A stretch of DNA of 64,000 nt from Trema orientale (GCA_002914845.1 JXTC01000488.1:127556-191555), one strand, 5' to 3'. Counted from the first letter of the stretch, positions 1 to 11,168 are shown. Numbers and translations are program-made. The notes: generated by a model from the letters alone, not told the origin.

Positions 1-21
1 AAGAAGCATACCTCCAGCCAT
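1..21 (-). CDS. 5' end of an unrecognised gene (runs off the window)
   Basis: On the minus strand an ATG at 21-19 sits in a strong plant start context (GGCAATGGCT) and opens the reading MAGGMLL before the window ends. A TATA box lies about 120 bp upstream, as expected for a plant promoter with a leader of roughly 90 bases. Only seven codons are visible, so no family can be assigned. It could also be a chance match, but the combination of TATA box, leader length and start context is persuasive. Confidence 0.4.
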
Positions 22-136
22 TGCCGAAAACAGAGCAAAAAACCAGTCGCGGAAGCTTGTCTCGGTTTCTCACACTTTCTTACTGTAATAGATGGTGTAT
101 TGTCATAACAACAAGCAGTGAGAGGACCTTACTTCA

Positions 137-146
137 ATTTATAGAG
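137..146 (-). promoter_or_regulatory. TATA box for the gene starting at base 21
   Basis: Read on the minus strand this is CTCTATAAAT. It lies about 116-125 bp upstream of the ATG at 21-19, which places a transcription start near 105-110. No transcript data are available, so this is an inference from sequence and spacing. Confidence 0.4.
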
Positions 147-830
147 GCTTTCCCATCAATACCTCTTAATGCCAGTTTTGAAACCGAACCGATTTTCAAT
201 CGGTTACCACCGAGTTCAATGGCCATCAATGGCCATTTCCGTTTGTGTACGTTTGTACCAACCTGAGTAACGTTAAAACGTTACACAATGTTGACAAATG
301 TGTCCTTGTCCAGTGGTTCTTATTTACTAATAAATGCGACAAGTTCACAATCTACTTGTATTACATTATCCTCTATATAGTAATAATAAATCATTTGCTT
401 TCTCATTTTCACAAACTGACAATCCACTAGATCCAGTGCCCTACTCAATTTTCTTAAATTTCTTTTCTATTCCACATTTTTACCATTTTGTTTTATTATA
501 CCATATTGTCCGCAGACAATATTTTTACTCCTATACATTCACTTGTTTTCTTTTCCAGCTGAGCTCCCATTTACTACTTAGATTTGTTTAATTTGTCTCT
601 TCTCACTTCATTTTTATTTTCATTAATATATAGTAATTTTTATCAAAAACTTGCTTGTTACTCAAGATTTATTAGTTTTATTGAACAATTAGCATGTTGA
701 AGCGTATGTGAAGAAATCATGTATCAGAGTTAAGTACCATTTCTTTTTTTACGTAAGTATATATTACGGTGAATAATTGTATGTAAACTTTGTTTCTCTT
801 GCTATTGGACATAATGTGACCTCTTGCTAT
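147..830. other. Upstream intergenic DNA, no gene seen
   Basis: AT-rich DNA upstream of the gene at the left edge. Short open frames here lack similarity to anything I recognise. A stretch near 300-380 resembles 33760-33830 (both contain a TGTGTCC..TGTCCA..GTGGTTC core followed by TTATCCTCT), suggesting a dispersed repeat or duplicated flank. Confidence 0.4.
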
Positions 831-833
831 TAG

Positions 834-1490
834 AATAAGAAGAAAGATGAGGATGATAAGCCCCGAGACCACACTCGTTCTAGGCCACGAACGAAACCTT
901 TTTATGTTCCTGTTCAAAAACCAAAACCTTTCACTTCCGTAACCAAAAAAAGAAAAGAGAAGGAGTATGCTCCTACTAGTTCTGGCCCTTCGAATTGGGC
1001 AGCTCTTGTAGATAAAGACGAGGCTCATCAGGATATTTCCAATGATAACATTCATGTTAACATCTCTGCAGATAGAAACAACTTCGTTGATTTTGATAAA
1101 GATCTGCCATTGCATAGTGGTAGTGAGCATAATGATATTGACAACGATGATGCTGGTCATGATGATAACCATGATAAAAATGATTCCGGTAGTGATGATA
1201 ATGATAATGATAATACTCATGAGGTTGTTAATGGTGTGGGGATCTCCCTGTTAATAATGCTACTATAGAGGATAATAGTCCAGATAATGCTCATACTGAT
1301 CGCGATGCTGTGAGACCTTCTAGTGTGTCTCCTTCTATATTGGCACGCCTCTCCTACTCAACATTTGCCTTTAGTCATTCCTGAACATCAGTTTCCACCA
1401 CCTTCTTTGCCAGAACCTTCTCAGATTAAAAAGAAATCAGTGGTGCCTCCCAGAATAGTTGCCTCTCATTCATCTAAACCATTTATATGA
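834..1490 (+). pseudogene. LINE (L1-type) ORF1 C-terminal fragment
   Basis: An open frame from 834 reads KKDEDDKPRDHTRSRP and continues through a Pro/Lys-rich part, the segment SGPSNWAALV and a very Asp/Asn/His-rich tract (about 1120-1220) to a stop at 1266-1268. After a break the same frame reads PPSLPEPSQIKKKSVVPPR and ends at TGA 1488-1490, overlapping the ORF2 start. Plant LINE ORF1 proteins are nucleic-acid-binding chaperones of the retrotransposition RNP, and their tails are typically low-complexity like this. The assignment rests mainly on position directly before a clear LINE endonuclease. The upstream RNA-binding half is absent. Not functional. Confidence 0.55.
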
Positions 1491-2253
1491 AGATTCTTTA
1501 TTGGAATATCAGGGGCATTGGGAAAGATCATTCCCAATCTATGCCTGCTGAGCACTGTAGAGTCTCTTGTCCGGATTTGGTTTATATTGTTGAAACCATG
1601 ATCTCTTTTACTACTACCAGAAGCTCTTTTTGGGATTCCTTTTGTCTTTCTCTGGTAGCTCAAAATTTACCCAGAAATAATCTTCTTACTCTATTGGTTT
1701 TATGTTCGGCTCATATTATTGATCGTCTGTTATTAAATACACTGATCAAATGATTTTCTAAGGGTTAGAATCAATAATGCCTGTTTGGAATTTGTTATGG
1801 TTTTTGTCAGTATCTATTACTATCGTCGCCATGATCTTTGGAATGACATGTGTCAGATTAAGGCTGATGGGTTCCCTATCCTAGCTGGTGGGCATTTTAA
1901 TACTGTTATGGGTGCGCATGAACGTATTGGGGGCTTCCCCCTCGTTAGAATTCTTGCTTAGATTTTAATTCTATGATTGATGATTGTGATCTTGATTGTG
2001 ATCTTGTCAATGTGGATAATCGCGGTTACAGGTTTGCATAGAGCCCATGTGGAATGCAAATTGGATCGAGCTTTATGTTCTCAACCTTTTTTTGATCATT
2101 GAAACTCGGTTACCTGCCACACCCAACCTCGGCATCAATCTGACCAGAATCCCCTGGTTCTTACGATGGAGAATTTTACCGCTTCTGGACTGTTAACTTT
2201 TTGTTTCTTTAATATGTTGACTTCTCATGATAATTTTTTATACACGGTTCATG
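1487..2253 (+). pseudogene. LINE ORF2 endonuclease domain, 5' part
   Basis: ORF2 begins MKILYWNIRGIG, the signature opening of plant LINE APE-type endonucleases, which nick the target DNA to prime reverse transcription. The catalytic Asn (WNIRG) and Glu (in PDLVYIVETM) are visible. Further on, in shifted frames, GGHFNTVMGAHERIGGFPL (1889-1945) matches the GDFN..L...ER.GG motif, and a PRHQSDQNPLVLT-like segment (2120-2165) matches the SDH..L motif. The frame is broken by stops after 1753 and by shifts. The reading is then cut by a Ty3/gypsy insertion at 2254 and resumes at 11169. No reverse transcriptase is found, so the element is dead. Confidence 0.8.
2249..2253. repeat. Target-site duplication of gypsy element 1 (left copy)
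   Basis: TCATG precedes the left LTR; the identical TCATG at 11164-11168 follows the right LTR. Removing the element and one copy rejoins the LINE ORF2 sequence. Confidence 0.9.
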
Positions 2254-4348
2254 TGTCACGCCCCAAAACCGAGGAGATGGCGACCGCCGCATGCCTATAA
2301 GGATAAACCTCATAATTAATGCCTATAAGGATAAACCTCATAATTAATACCTCAAATATCTCATCATAACAGAAACACAAAATCCATCTAAACCAATAAA
2401 AATAATTTGCTAAATTCCATAGAGATAAAGGAAACTAAAACCTTTACAACAATCCAATACACTTTAAATCACTAATAATGTCATAATAATGGAAATTAAA
2501 CAAGATAATAACTCTAAATAGTAGATTCGAATCCTCAAACGATCTGCCTCCAAATACGAGTTCTACTTACTGACTATTCTCTGAATCTGAAAAAGAATAA
2601 AGAATAAAAGAGTGAGCTCGATAGCCCAGTAAGTAATCAATAATCTTCACTAGTTGGATCAAGCCTATGCTATTTGAAAAATTTCGTAAACATTTTATTT
2701 TGAACAACTTAATTTCAAAACTAATATCTTTCAAGATAATATGTGAAATCGGTCAGAAACAAATTTACAAAAAATATAATAGATTTCAAACCTAAAGTTT
2801 CAATCTCATTCAAAAACTAGTAACACTTTCAAATTCTACTCTACAGTTTTTGGATGACTATGACCACACTTAACCCCTGCGGCTAGGTCCACATTTACTA
2901 CAATTAATCCCTGTAGCTAGGTCCACATTTACTATATTTAACTCCTGTAGCTAAGTCCATATTTACTACATTTAACTCCTGTAACTAGGTCCATATTCAG
3001 TACGTACTATCCATATTTAACCCCTGCGGAATAGGTCCACATTACATAGTCAACTGAAGAGCGTTTTAATACATTCACATTTAATGTGGTTCAAAATGCG
3101 ATAAACTCTCAAATCATTCAATAATAGTATCAATTATAAGCTTGATCCGTATGTTCTTAAAGAATATAGTATAATTTAACAAAACAGATTTTATCCAAAA
3201 ACAACTTATTTGAAGTAAATATTTCAGATTAATAAATATATATACACTTTCAAAAGGAATCAATAAAAATTAACTTTAATAAAATAAAAGTCACTAATAA
3301 AGATGAAAGATTACTTACCTGTTCGCTAGCCTAACCTATCTAACAATAATTTGCTAGCTACTACAAGAACATATAATTATAACAAAAATCATATATGAAT
3401 ATTAAACACTTAATTGGTATCTTAAATCATACCTAACATAATGTCTAACCCGCTGCCCATGCACACTCGATACATTCACTATATTATCTTGCATAACCAC
3501 GACATCAAAAAGTCATAATAATTCCAAATTAGTTCTAAAAATTGTAAAACTTGGAAGACAATTTCTACAAATGATAGTGGTCCTAAAAGTGCCAAGAACA
3601 TGGTTGTAGGGTCCATAGATGAGCCATATGAAGCCAAGCAAACTGCTGCCACGTTATACTCTAAATGCTGAAAGTTACAAAAATTTTCTAGATTTGTAGT
3701 GCTCACTTTGAAAGGTTATATCTCCCTGGTTATAAGTCCGTTTTTGACAAATTATATACCGTTGGAAAGCTTATCAAATAAGCTTTCAACCATACCAAAT
3801 ATGACCCTATTAGACTAACAGAAGTATTAGAAAAATCAGTTGAAGTCACTGCTGCGTTTTACCATTCTAGACCAAAACTCAAAAATCTATAACTTTTAAT
3901 CTAGACATCCAAACCACCTAATTTTTGTCTTGTTTTAAATCTTACAGTGAGAGTAATCAATCAAAATATAAGTAAACCCCTAGAATCATGGCTGAAATAA
4001 AAAGATTCTTAAAAAAAATTTTAAATCCTAGATGATGGATTAGTCCTAAGAAATTGATGATTGACATGGAGGAGTTCTTTACCTTAGAGAATTGACAATC
4101 AACCTTTTGTAATCCTTCTCCTTCTCCCAAGCCTTCTGCCACTCTTCTCTCCCTCTGCAGAGCGTTAAAATTTGTTTTTTCTTCTGTCAGAGACTCTGAA
4201 AAATTATGCATATAGGGTTTTTTAATCCTTTAAAATTACTGAATTGTCCCCACTTAATTAACTAAACCCTTGGTTTTTTTGTCTTTTGTCTTTTCATTTA
4301 TTTATTTATTTTCTTTTTTTTTTTCCTAGGACTATACGGGTTATCACA
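2254..4348 (-). repeat. Left LTR (3' LTR) of gypsy element 1
   Basis: 2095 bp, starting TGTCACGCCCC and ending GGGTTATCACA on the plus strand. It matches 8978-11163 along its length. This copy keeps about 354 bp (3857-4210) that the other LTR has lost. It also has a short local duplication near 2292-2347 (the ATGCCTATAAGG..AATTAAT unit twice). Confidence 0.92.
2868..3010. repeat. Short tandem repeats inside the LTR
   Basis: About four imperfect units of 35-37 bp, each carrying CTGYRGCTAGGTCCA followed by CATTTACTA. The same array occurs in the other LTR at about 9631-9780, so it predates the insertion. Repeats of this sort in LTRs can act as enhancers, but that is only a possibility here. 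Confidence 0.7.
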
Positions 4349-4365
4349 TTCTCTCCCACTTAAAA
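4349..4365 (-). other. Polypurine tract of gypsy element 1
   Basis: On the minus strand a purine-rich run ending AAGTGGGAGAGAA abuts the TGTGATAACC start of the 3' LTR. This is the expected plus-strand primer site. Confidence 0.8.
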
Positions 4366-4385
4366 TAAGTTTAGTCCTCTAAACT

Positions 4386-5727
4386 TCACATACCTGTAGT
4401 CTCAAAAAAGAAAGGATACTTTGCTCTTATTTCCTCTTCTAACTCCCATGTAGCTTCTCTTTCAGTGTGATTGGTCCATTGAACCTTAACATAAGAAATA
4501 ATCCGACGTCTCAACACTTGTTCTTTTGCATCAACAATACGCAAAGAAAGTTCTTCATAAGTCAGATCTTCTTTAAGTTGTATTGGCTCATACTGAATCA
4601 CATGACTAGGATCAGGAATGTATCTCTTTAGCATGGATACATGGAACACATTGTGAACACCAGACAAAGCTAGTGGCAGAGTAAGTCTATACGCTACTTT
4701 ACTAACTTTATCTAATATCTTAAATGGTAGCTTACCTCGAACTCCAAATCTCTTTACCCCTCTCATAGGTGACACTTTTAAGAAAACATGATGACCAACT
4801 TCAAATACCACTTCCCTTCTTTTGGGTTCTGCATAACTTATCTGACGACTTTGTGCAACCAAAAGTCTTTCTTTGATCAATTTAATCTTTTCAGTCTGTT
4901 GTACCATTTCGGATCTTGTAACTGCCTTTTCTCCAATATCATCCCAATAAATAGGAGATCTACACTTCCTATCATATAGAGCTTCATACGGTGCTACTTG
5001 CAAACTAGCCTGATAGCTATTATTGTATGCAAACTCCGCCAAGGGCAAATGCTCATCCCAAGAACCCTTGAAATCTATGGTGCAAGCTTTCAACATATCT
5101 TCCAGTGTCTAAATAGTTCTTTCTGACTGTCCATCTGTTTGTGACGAAAAGCTATATTGAACCTATGCTTAGTCCCAAAGGCTTTATGTACAACACTCCA
5201 AAACTGAGATAAAAATCTAGGATCTCGGTCAGAAATAATAACTGCAGGAATCCCATGTAGTCTCACTATCTCTCTTATATATAATTTCGCTAATTCTCAA
5301 GAGAAAAAGTGATTTTGATGGTCAAGAAATGTGCAGATTTAGATTTACGATCCACGAAAACCCAAATCACATCATTACCACTATTAGTCCTTGGCAATCC
5401 TGTTACAAAGTCCATATTGATACAATCCCGTTTCCATTCAGGAATCTCAATGGATTGTAACAATCGTGCAGGTCTTTGGTGTTCAGCCTTCACTTGCTGA
5501 CACATTAAACATTGTGCAACATATTGACCAATTTCTCTTTTCATGTTATTCCACCAGAAATTCTCTCTTAGATCTCTATACATTTTAGTGCCTCCAGGAT
5601 GTACTGTGTAATTCGTGTTATGTGCTTCCCCAAGAATCTCCTTCTTCAATTCTAGATCATTCGGCACACACAATCTCTTCCCAAATCTCAAGGATCCATC
5701 TTCATGGATAAGAAACTCTGTTTTCAC
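4386..5727 (-). pseudogene. Integrase with chromodomain-like C-terminus (gypsy element 1)
   Basis: The 5727-5290 part has the HHCC zinc finger (histidines in EAHNTNYTVHPG, cysteines in AQCLMCQQVK) and the first catalytic Asp (INMDFVTGLP). Around 5285-5100 the reading gives IISDRDPRFLSQFW with the second Asp. A 1-bp loss near 5145 shifts the frame before the DGQSERT-type motif that holds the catalytic Glu. 5096-4386 then reads HLPLAEFAYNNSYQAS, the [12 protein letters not shown] motif and a tail SYVKVQWTNHTEREATWELE. That tail is the degenerate chromodomain typical of plant chromoviruses, which steers insertion to heterochromatin. In-frame stops and the shift make it non-coding as a unit. Confidence 0.88.
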
Positions 5728-5769
5728 TCCTGCCTCTATCTTAGCTCGAATCCTCTACAAATTGGGGTC

Positions 5770-6215
5770 ATTAGATTGGGCAGCCTTGATTCTATCAATC
5801 AATTAAGGTTGCACATGCAAACTAGCCAACTGTACTCCAGACTCTGGTACTCTTACTTCGATGCTCAATTTTCTCATATCTTCTAAAATGTTCTTCTGAT
5901 CAGTGATTAAAGTTGCCAAATTACTTGAAGTTTTTAAGCTCAAAGCATCTACTACCATATTTGCCTTCCCAGGATAGTAGTGAATAGTCAAATCATAATC
6001 TTTTAATAACTCTAACCACCTTCTTTGCCTCATATTTAGCTTATGAATCCTCCAGTCCCAGAAGGTAAGATAAGGATTGGTGCAGAAACTAATCTTCTCT
6101 TCAGTTCTTGAAAACTTCGTTCACAATCTTCTGACCATTCAAATTTGACTCCCTTATGAGTAAGTTGTGTCAAAGGAACTGCTATCAGTGAAAATCTTTC
6201 CACAAATATTCTATA
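5770..6215 (-). pseudogene. RNase H region with core deleted (gypsy element 1)
   Basis: Reading on the minus strand, the connection domain (ALPLTQLTHKG-like, [16 protein letters not shown]) reaches [14 protein letters not shown] at about 6055. The next recognisable residues are [18 protein letters not shown] (about 6043-5985), followed by [15 protein letters not shown]. In intact relatives about 80-90 residues lie between these two motifs, holding the TDAS, LEL and TDH catalytic acidic residues. They are absent here, and the join is also out of frame. The enzyme that degrades the RNA template is therefore lost. Confidence 0.82.
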
Positions 6216-6992
6216 TTATCCATCCAAGCCCAAAAAGCTGCGAATTTCTGAAACATTTATCGGTCTATTCCACTCCACAATTGCTTTAACTTTTTGAGGG
6301 TCAACAGAAATTCTATCTTTTGATATTACATACCCCAAGAAAGACATATTCGCAAGCCAGAATTCACATTTCTTCAATTTCGCATAAAGCTTCTTTTCTC
6401 GTAAAATCTGCAACACTTTTCTCAGATGCTCTGCATGTTCTTCTTCACTTTTTGAGTATACCAATATATCATCTATGAAGACCACCACAAACTGATTAAG
6501 GAATGGGTGGAATACTCGATTCATTAAGTCCATGAACGCAGCTGGGGCATTGGTCAACCCAAAGGGCATCACTAAAAATTCATAATGTCTATACCTCGTA
6601 CAGAAAGCAGTCTTAGGAATATCTTCTGCTTTAATCTTTAATTGATGGTAGCTAGATTGAAGATCAATTTTAAAGAAGACTTGTGCACATTTAGAGAAGA
6701 CTTGTGCACCTTGCAACTGATCAAATAGATCATCTATCCTTCGTAGAGGATATTTATTTCGTATAGTCACCTTGTTCAATTCTCGATAGTCAATACAAAG
6801 ACGTATGCTCCCATCTTTCTTCTTCACAAATAGTACAGGAACTCCCTATGGAGAAACGCTTGGTCTAATAAAACCTTTGTCTAATAATTCTTATAATTGC
6901 TCCTTCAATTCTCTCAATTCTGCTGGTGTCATACGGTAAGGAGCTTTAGAAATTGGAGCAGTGTCTGATAAAACATCAATAGAGAATTCTGT
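6216..6992 (-). pseudogene. Reverse transcriptase domain (gypsy element 1)
   Basis: 6827-6216 reads [18 protein letters not shown], then [40 protein letters not shown], the catalytic [18 protein letters not shown] and a final RSFLGLDG before a stop. The upstream finger segment ([16 protein letters not shown]-like) continues to about 6990 but has stops. All three catalytic aspartates appear present. An odd in-frame insertion of about seven residues sits just before the first Asp: [15 protein letters not shown], encoded by a tandem repeat of about 21 bp at 6675-6715. This would disturb the palm. Confidence 0.88.
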
Positions 6993-7598
6993 CTATCTAT
7001 CTGGTGGCAATCCTGGTAAGTCTTCTGGAAAAATGTCTGGGAATTCGCTCACAATAACAATATCTTTTAGCTGCAACTCATCTTGTTGGGTATCTCGGAC
7101 CATCGCCAAGTAGCCTTCACAGCCATGTCTCAATGTTTGTCTTACTTGTAAAATAGAAATCACACGAGGAGGAGTATGTTTCAAATTTTCAACAAAAGAG
7201 ATCTCATGTTGGCCAGGAATACGAAAATTGACTTTCTTCCCATGACAGTCAATGGAAGCATGGTATCTAGACAACCAGTCCATTCCTAGTATAATATCAA
7301 AATCATGCATGTCCATAACCATCAAATCAACTAGTAACTCCCTATCCTCGATAACAATACTACAAGACTTAGAAGTGTGGTCAACAACCAATGTGCTTCC
7401 AATTGGGGTATCTAAACATAAATCAGTATCTATAGGCTTAATCAACATATCATGTTTCTTCACAAATTTAGTGGACACAAAGGAATAACTTGCCCCAGAA
7501 TCAAATAATACATATGCATATTTGGAGGATACAAGAATTGTACCTGTCACTACATCATTTGAAGTCTGTGTCTCTTGCAGTGTCATAGCATAAACTCT
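6993..7598 (-). pseudogene. Aspartic protease domain (gypsy element 1)
   Basis: The frame reads GTILVSSKYAYVLFDSGASYSFVS with the DSGA catalytic motif of retropepsins, then FDIILGMDWLSRYHASID, the conserved follow-up segment of gypsy proteases. It ends in SEFPDIFPEDLPGLPPDR, the linker into RT. This part is open for 197 residues. Stops separate it from the gag zinc knuckle upstream. Confidence 0.87.
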
Positions 7599-8674
7599 TC
7601 CTCGGGCTTTAGGTTTCTTGTTCCCTCCTTTACTCTGCTCAGTAGGACGTGCCTGGTTCGCTTATGTAGTAATAGAATCCTTTGAAGGACAGGAAGCTAA
7701 CTTATGTGCAAAACTACCACAACGAAAACAAGCACCTGTATTCCAACAACAGTCCTTCTCTGCATGGTTACCTCTACCATATCTCATGTACTGAAGTCCA
7801 TTACCCTGAGTCCCTTGCTTCTTCGCTTGTCCACCTGAATTCTGACTCTTTTGTGGTTCTGACCTGTATCTCTTCCTTTGGTTGTTGTCTCGATCCTTTT
7901 GAGCATCATTGAGTCCCCTCTTTATCAGTAAAGCTTTGCTCACTACAGCTGCATAAGTTTCTCACTCAAATGGCTCAACTCCCTGTTTAATTCGGGACCT
8001 TAAACCCTCTTCAAATCTTCGAGCTCTGCTTTCTTTAGTTGCCACTAAAGCAGGAGCAAACTTTGACAATCTGGTAAATTCTGCCTCATACTGAGCTACG
8101 GTCATGTTCCTTTGCTCTAGCTTGACAAATTCTCTTTCTTTTTGGTAAGGACACTTTTGGGAAAATATTTCTCATTAAACGCATCCTTGAAGTTCCTCCA
8201 AGTAAAAGGTTCAGTGTCTTGTTCATTTTGGCGCTTCACCATTAACCACCAATCATATGCACCTCCTTGTATCGTACAAGTAGCATAAGTCACCTTCTCA
8301 GCATCAGTACTACCTAAGGCAGTAAAAGCCTTCTCTATTTCAGCCAACCACTTCTCAGCCTCTAGAGGGTCAGTTGCCTCTTCAAATGATGGCAGTGTGA
8401 GTTTTTTAAATTCTGACATTCCATTAGGTTGCCTACGCTGATTAATAGCATTTTATTGCTGTTGTTGTTGCTGATGTTGTTGCAGCTGTTCTTGTAATAT
8501 CTCTTGTTGAGTTTGCTGACGTTGAACCACTCCAACTAAGGTTTCCATCAATGTATGCAGCCCAGCTTGTTGTGGTTAACCTTGAATATTTCCAGCACCA
8601 TCATTGATATTTCCTTATTGTTGAGCCTTTTGTCGTTGAGCTCTTTGCTGTTGCCTAGCTTGTCTGTTAGCCAT
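7599..8674 (-). pseudogene. Gag with CCHC zinc knuckle (gypsy element 1)
   Basis: The likely start at 8674 reads MANRQARQQQRAQ followed by a Gln-rich tract (about 8450-8530, CAA/CAG runs). 8419-8117 carries the retrotransposon gag core: LPSFEEATDPLEAEKWLAEI and YDWWLMVKRQ..FTWRNFKDAFNEKYFP. 7943-7662 contains the knuckle CFRCGSFAHKLASC, of CX2CX4HX4C form. Gag forms the particle that packages the element RNA. Several stops and shifts interrupt the frame. Confidence 0.85.
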
Positions 8675-8959
8675 TCGATTTTCACGGGCTAAGTCTGCCA
8701 AAGTTCTATTGTCTGCTATTCAAGCCTTCAAACACAAAATAGATTTTCCCAATATTACTTATTCAAGATAATAAACAAAATAGTAGAAAGATTACAACTA
8801 TCTAGCTTAATATCTTAACAACGCTTATTATTCTAATCTTAGGCTAGATCATCATCATAACTTAAGGTAGTCAAAATCAACATCTTAAAAAGGTTATAAA
8901 GATCATAACTTAAATAAAATCATAATCTTAGACAAGATCTTAAAATATCATAGCCTAAT

Positions 8960-8970
8960 CTCTGATACCA
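8960..8970 (-). other. Primer binding site, tRNA-iMet type
   Basis: On the minus strand TGGTATCAGAG lies seven bases inside the right LTR. It matches the complement of the 3' end of initiator methionine tRNA, the usual primer for this clade. Confidence 0.88.
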
Positions 8971-8977
8971 CTTTAAT

Positions 8978-11163
8978 TGTCACGCCCCAAGACCGAGGAT
9001 ATGGCAACCGCCACATGCCTATAAGGATAAACCTCATAAACACGAAAGGCTTCAAATTCAATCATAATTAATACCTCAATAAATCCTTAATACCCAAAAT
9101 ATCTCATCATAACAGAAACACCAAATCGATCTAAACCATTAAAAATAATTTGCTAAATTCCATAGAGATAAAGGAAATTAAAACCTTTACAATAATCCAA
9201 TACACTTTAAATCACCAAAAATATCATAATAATAGAAATCAAACAAGATAATAACTCTAAATAGTAGATTCGAATCCCCAATTGATCTGCCTCCAAATAC
9301 AAGTTCTACTTACTGACTATTCTCTGAATCTGAAAAAGAATAAAGAATAAAAGGGTGAGCTCGACAGCCTAGTAAGTAATCAATAATCTTTACTAGTTGG
9401 ATCAAGCCTATGCTATTTGAAAAATTTCGTAAACATTTTATTTTGAACAAGTCAATTTCAAAACTAAAACAAGTCAATTTCAAAACTAATATCTTTCAAG
9501 ATAACATATGAAATCGGTCAGAAACAAATTTATAAAAAATATAATAGATTTCAAACCCAAAGTTTCAATCTCATTCAAAAACTAGTAACACTTTCAAATT
9601 CTACTCTACAGTTTTTGAATGACTATGACCACACTTAACCCTTGCGGCTAGGTCCATATTTACTACAATTAACCCCTATAGCTAGGTCCATATTTACTAC
9701 ATTTAACCCCTGTAGTTGGGTCTACATTTACTACATTTAACTCCTGTAGCTAGGTCTACATTCAGTACATACTGTCCACATTTAATCCCTGCGGAATAGG
9801 TCCACATTACATAGTCAACTGAAGAGCGTTTTAACATATTCACATTCAATATGGTTCAAAAGGCGATAAACTCTCAAATCATTCAATAATAGTATCAGTT
9901 ATAAGTTTGATCTGTATGTTCTTAAAGAATATAGTATAGTTTGATCAAAGTAGATTTTATCCAAAAACAACTTATTTGAAGTAAATATTTCAGATTAATA
10001 AATATATATACACTTTCAAAAGGAATCAATAAAAATTAACTTTAATAAAATAGAAGTCACTAATAAAGACGAAAGATTACTTACCTGTTCGCTAGCCTAA
10101 CCAATCCAACAATAATTTGCTAGCTACCACAAGAACCTATAATTACAACAAGAATCATATATGAATATTAAATACTTAATAGGTATCTTAAATCATGCAT
10201 AACACAATGTCTAACCCGCTGCCCATGCACACTCGATACATTCACTATATTATCTTGCATAACCACGACATCAAAAATTCATAACAATTCCAAACTAATT
10301 CTAAAAATTGTAAAACTTGAAGGACAATTTCTACAAATGATAGGGGTCCTAAAAGTGCCAAGAACATGGTTGTAGGGTCCATAGATAAGCCATACGAAGC
10401 CAAGCAATCTGCTGCCACATTATACTCTAAATGCTGAAAGTTACAAAAGTTTTCTCGATTTGTAGCACTTTGAAAGGCTATGTCTGTAACGCCCCAAGTC
10501 CCACATCGGGTATGTTCTGGGAAGATCATGTATAAAGATCATATGTATTTAAGTGATGGTCCATAAGTCCAAAAGTACTTTCAAGCTAGCACTTTTGGGT
10601 GAGGCCCAGTAGTGTTACATTTGGTTTTCAGAGCCGACCCAGTCCATACCTGTGTGGTTCTTAGAAGGCTGCCACAGGCCAAAATCGTGGTGAATGTGAA
10701 CTCCGCCCATAGGGGTTATATGTGGGCTATTGAATATGGACCCCCTAGCGAGGACGCTAGGCCCGTAATGGGAAGAGATTGTAATGCCTCAAGTCCCACA
10801 TCGGGTATGTTCTGGGAAGATCATGGGTATTTAAGTGATGGTCCATGAGTCCAAAAGTACTTTCAAGCTAGTACTTTTGGGTGAGGTCCAGTAGTATTAC
10901 AATATCTCCCTAGTTATAAGTCCGTTTTTGACAAATTATATACCATTGATAAGCTTTCCAATCATACGAAATATGACCCTATTAGACTAACAGAAGCACT
11001 AGAAAAACCAATCGCAGTTACTGCTGCGTATAGGGTTTCCTAATCCTTTAAAAATACTGAATTGTCCCTACTTAATTAACTAAACCCTTGGCCTTTTTGT
11101 CTTTTCTCCTTTCATTTATTTATTTACTTTCTTTTTTTTCCTAAGACTATACGGGTTATCACA
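8978..11163 (-). repeat. Right LTR (5' LTR) of gypsy element 1, with nested TRIM and deletion
   Basis: Starts TGTCACGCCCC and ends GGGTTATCACA on the plus strand, pairing with 2254-4348. It is interrupted by a 417-bp TRIM at 10485-10901. At about 11032 it lacks the 354 bp present at 3857-4210 of the other LTR: GCTGCG joins directly to TATAGGG. It also has a 22-bp local duplication near 9450-9495. Confidence 0.92.
10485..10901 (+). mobile_element. TRIM (terminal-repeat retrotransposon in miniature)
   Basis: A 417-bp unit with direct terminal repeats 10485-10619 and 10780-10901, each starting TGTAAYGCCYCAAGTCCCAC and ending TTACA. Just inside the left repeat, TGGTTTTCAGAGCC (10622-10635) is a near match to the tRNA-Met primer site. 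Just before the right repeat, ATGGGAAGAGA is a purine tract. It has no coding capacity and depends on other elements for mobilisation. Flanks ATGTC (10480-10484) and ATATC (10902-10906) form a 5-bp duplication with one change. The other LTR of the host gypsy element has the empty site. Confidence 0.9.
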
Positions 11164-11168
11164 TCATG

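Larger units (their letters stand above)
2254..11163 (-). mobile_element. Ty3/gypsy LTR retrotransposon 1 (chromovirus, Tekay/Del-like), defective
   Basis: An 8.9-kb element with two long LTRs, flanked by a perfect 5-bp target duplication TCATG (2249-2253 and 11164-11168). LTR ends are TGTGATAACC..CGTGACA read on the minus strand. A tRNA-iMet-type primer site lies inside the right LTR and a purine tract inside the left LTR. The internal order on the minus strand is gag, protease, RT, (RNase H deleted), integrase, chromodomain-like tail, the Ty3/gypsy order; the long LTRs and the WRNH..ATWE-type C-terminus point to the Tekay/Del chromovirus clade. It landed inside LINE ORF2. Stops, frameshifts, the RNase H deletion and an LTR-internal TRIM show it is an old defective copy. 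Confidence 0.93.

Noticed and set aside
717-1220. Minus-strand frame of 167 codons, rich in Ile
   Set aside because: It is the antisense of the Asp/Asn-rich LINE ORF1 tail (GAT/AAT codons read as ATC/ATT); no domain.
2868-3010. Regularly spaced repeats that might suggest a CRISPR-like array
   Set aside because: Units are contiguous tandem repeats without variable spacers, inside an LTR of a plant element.
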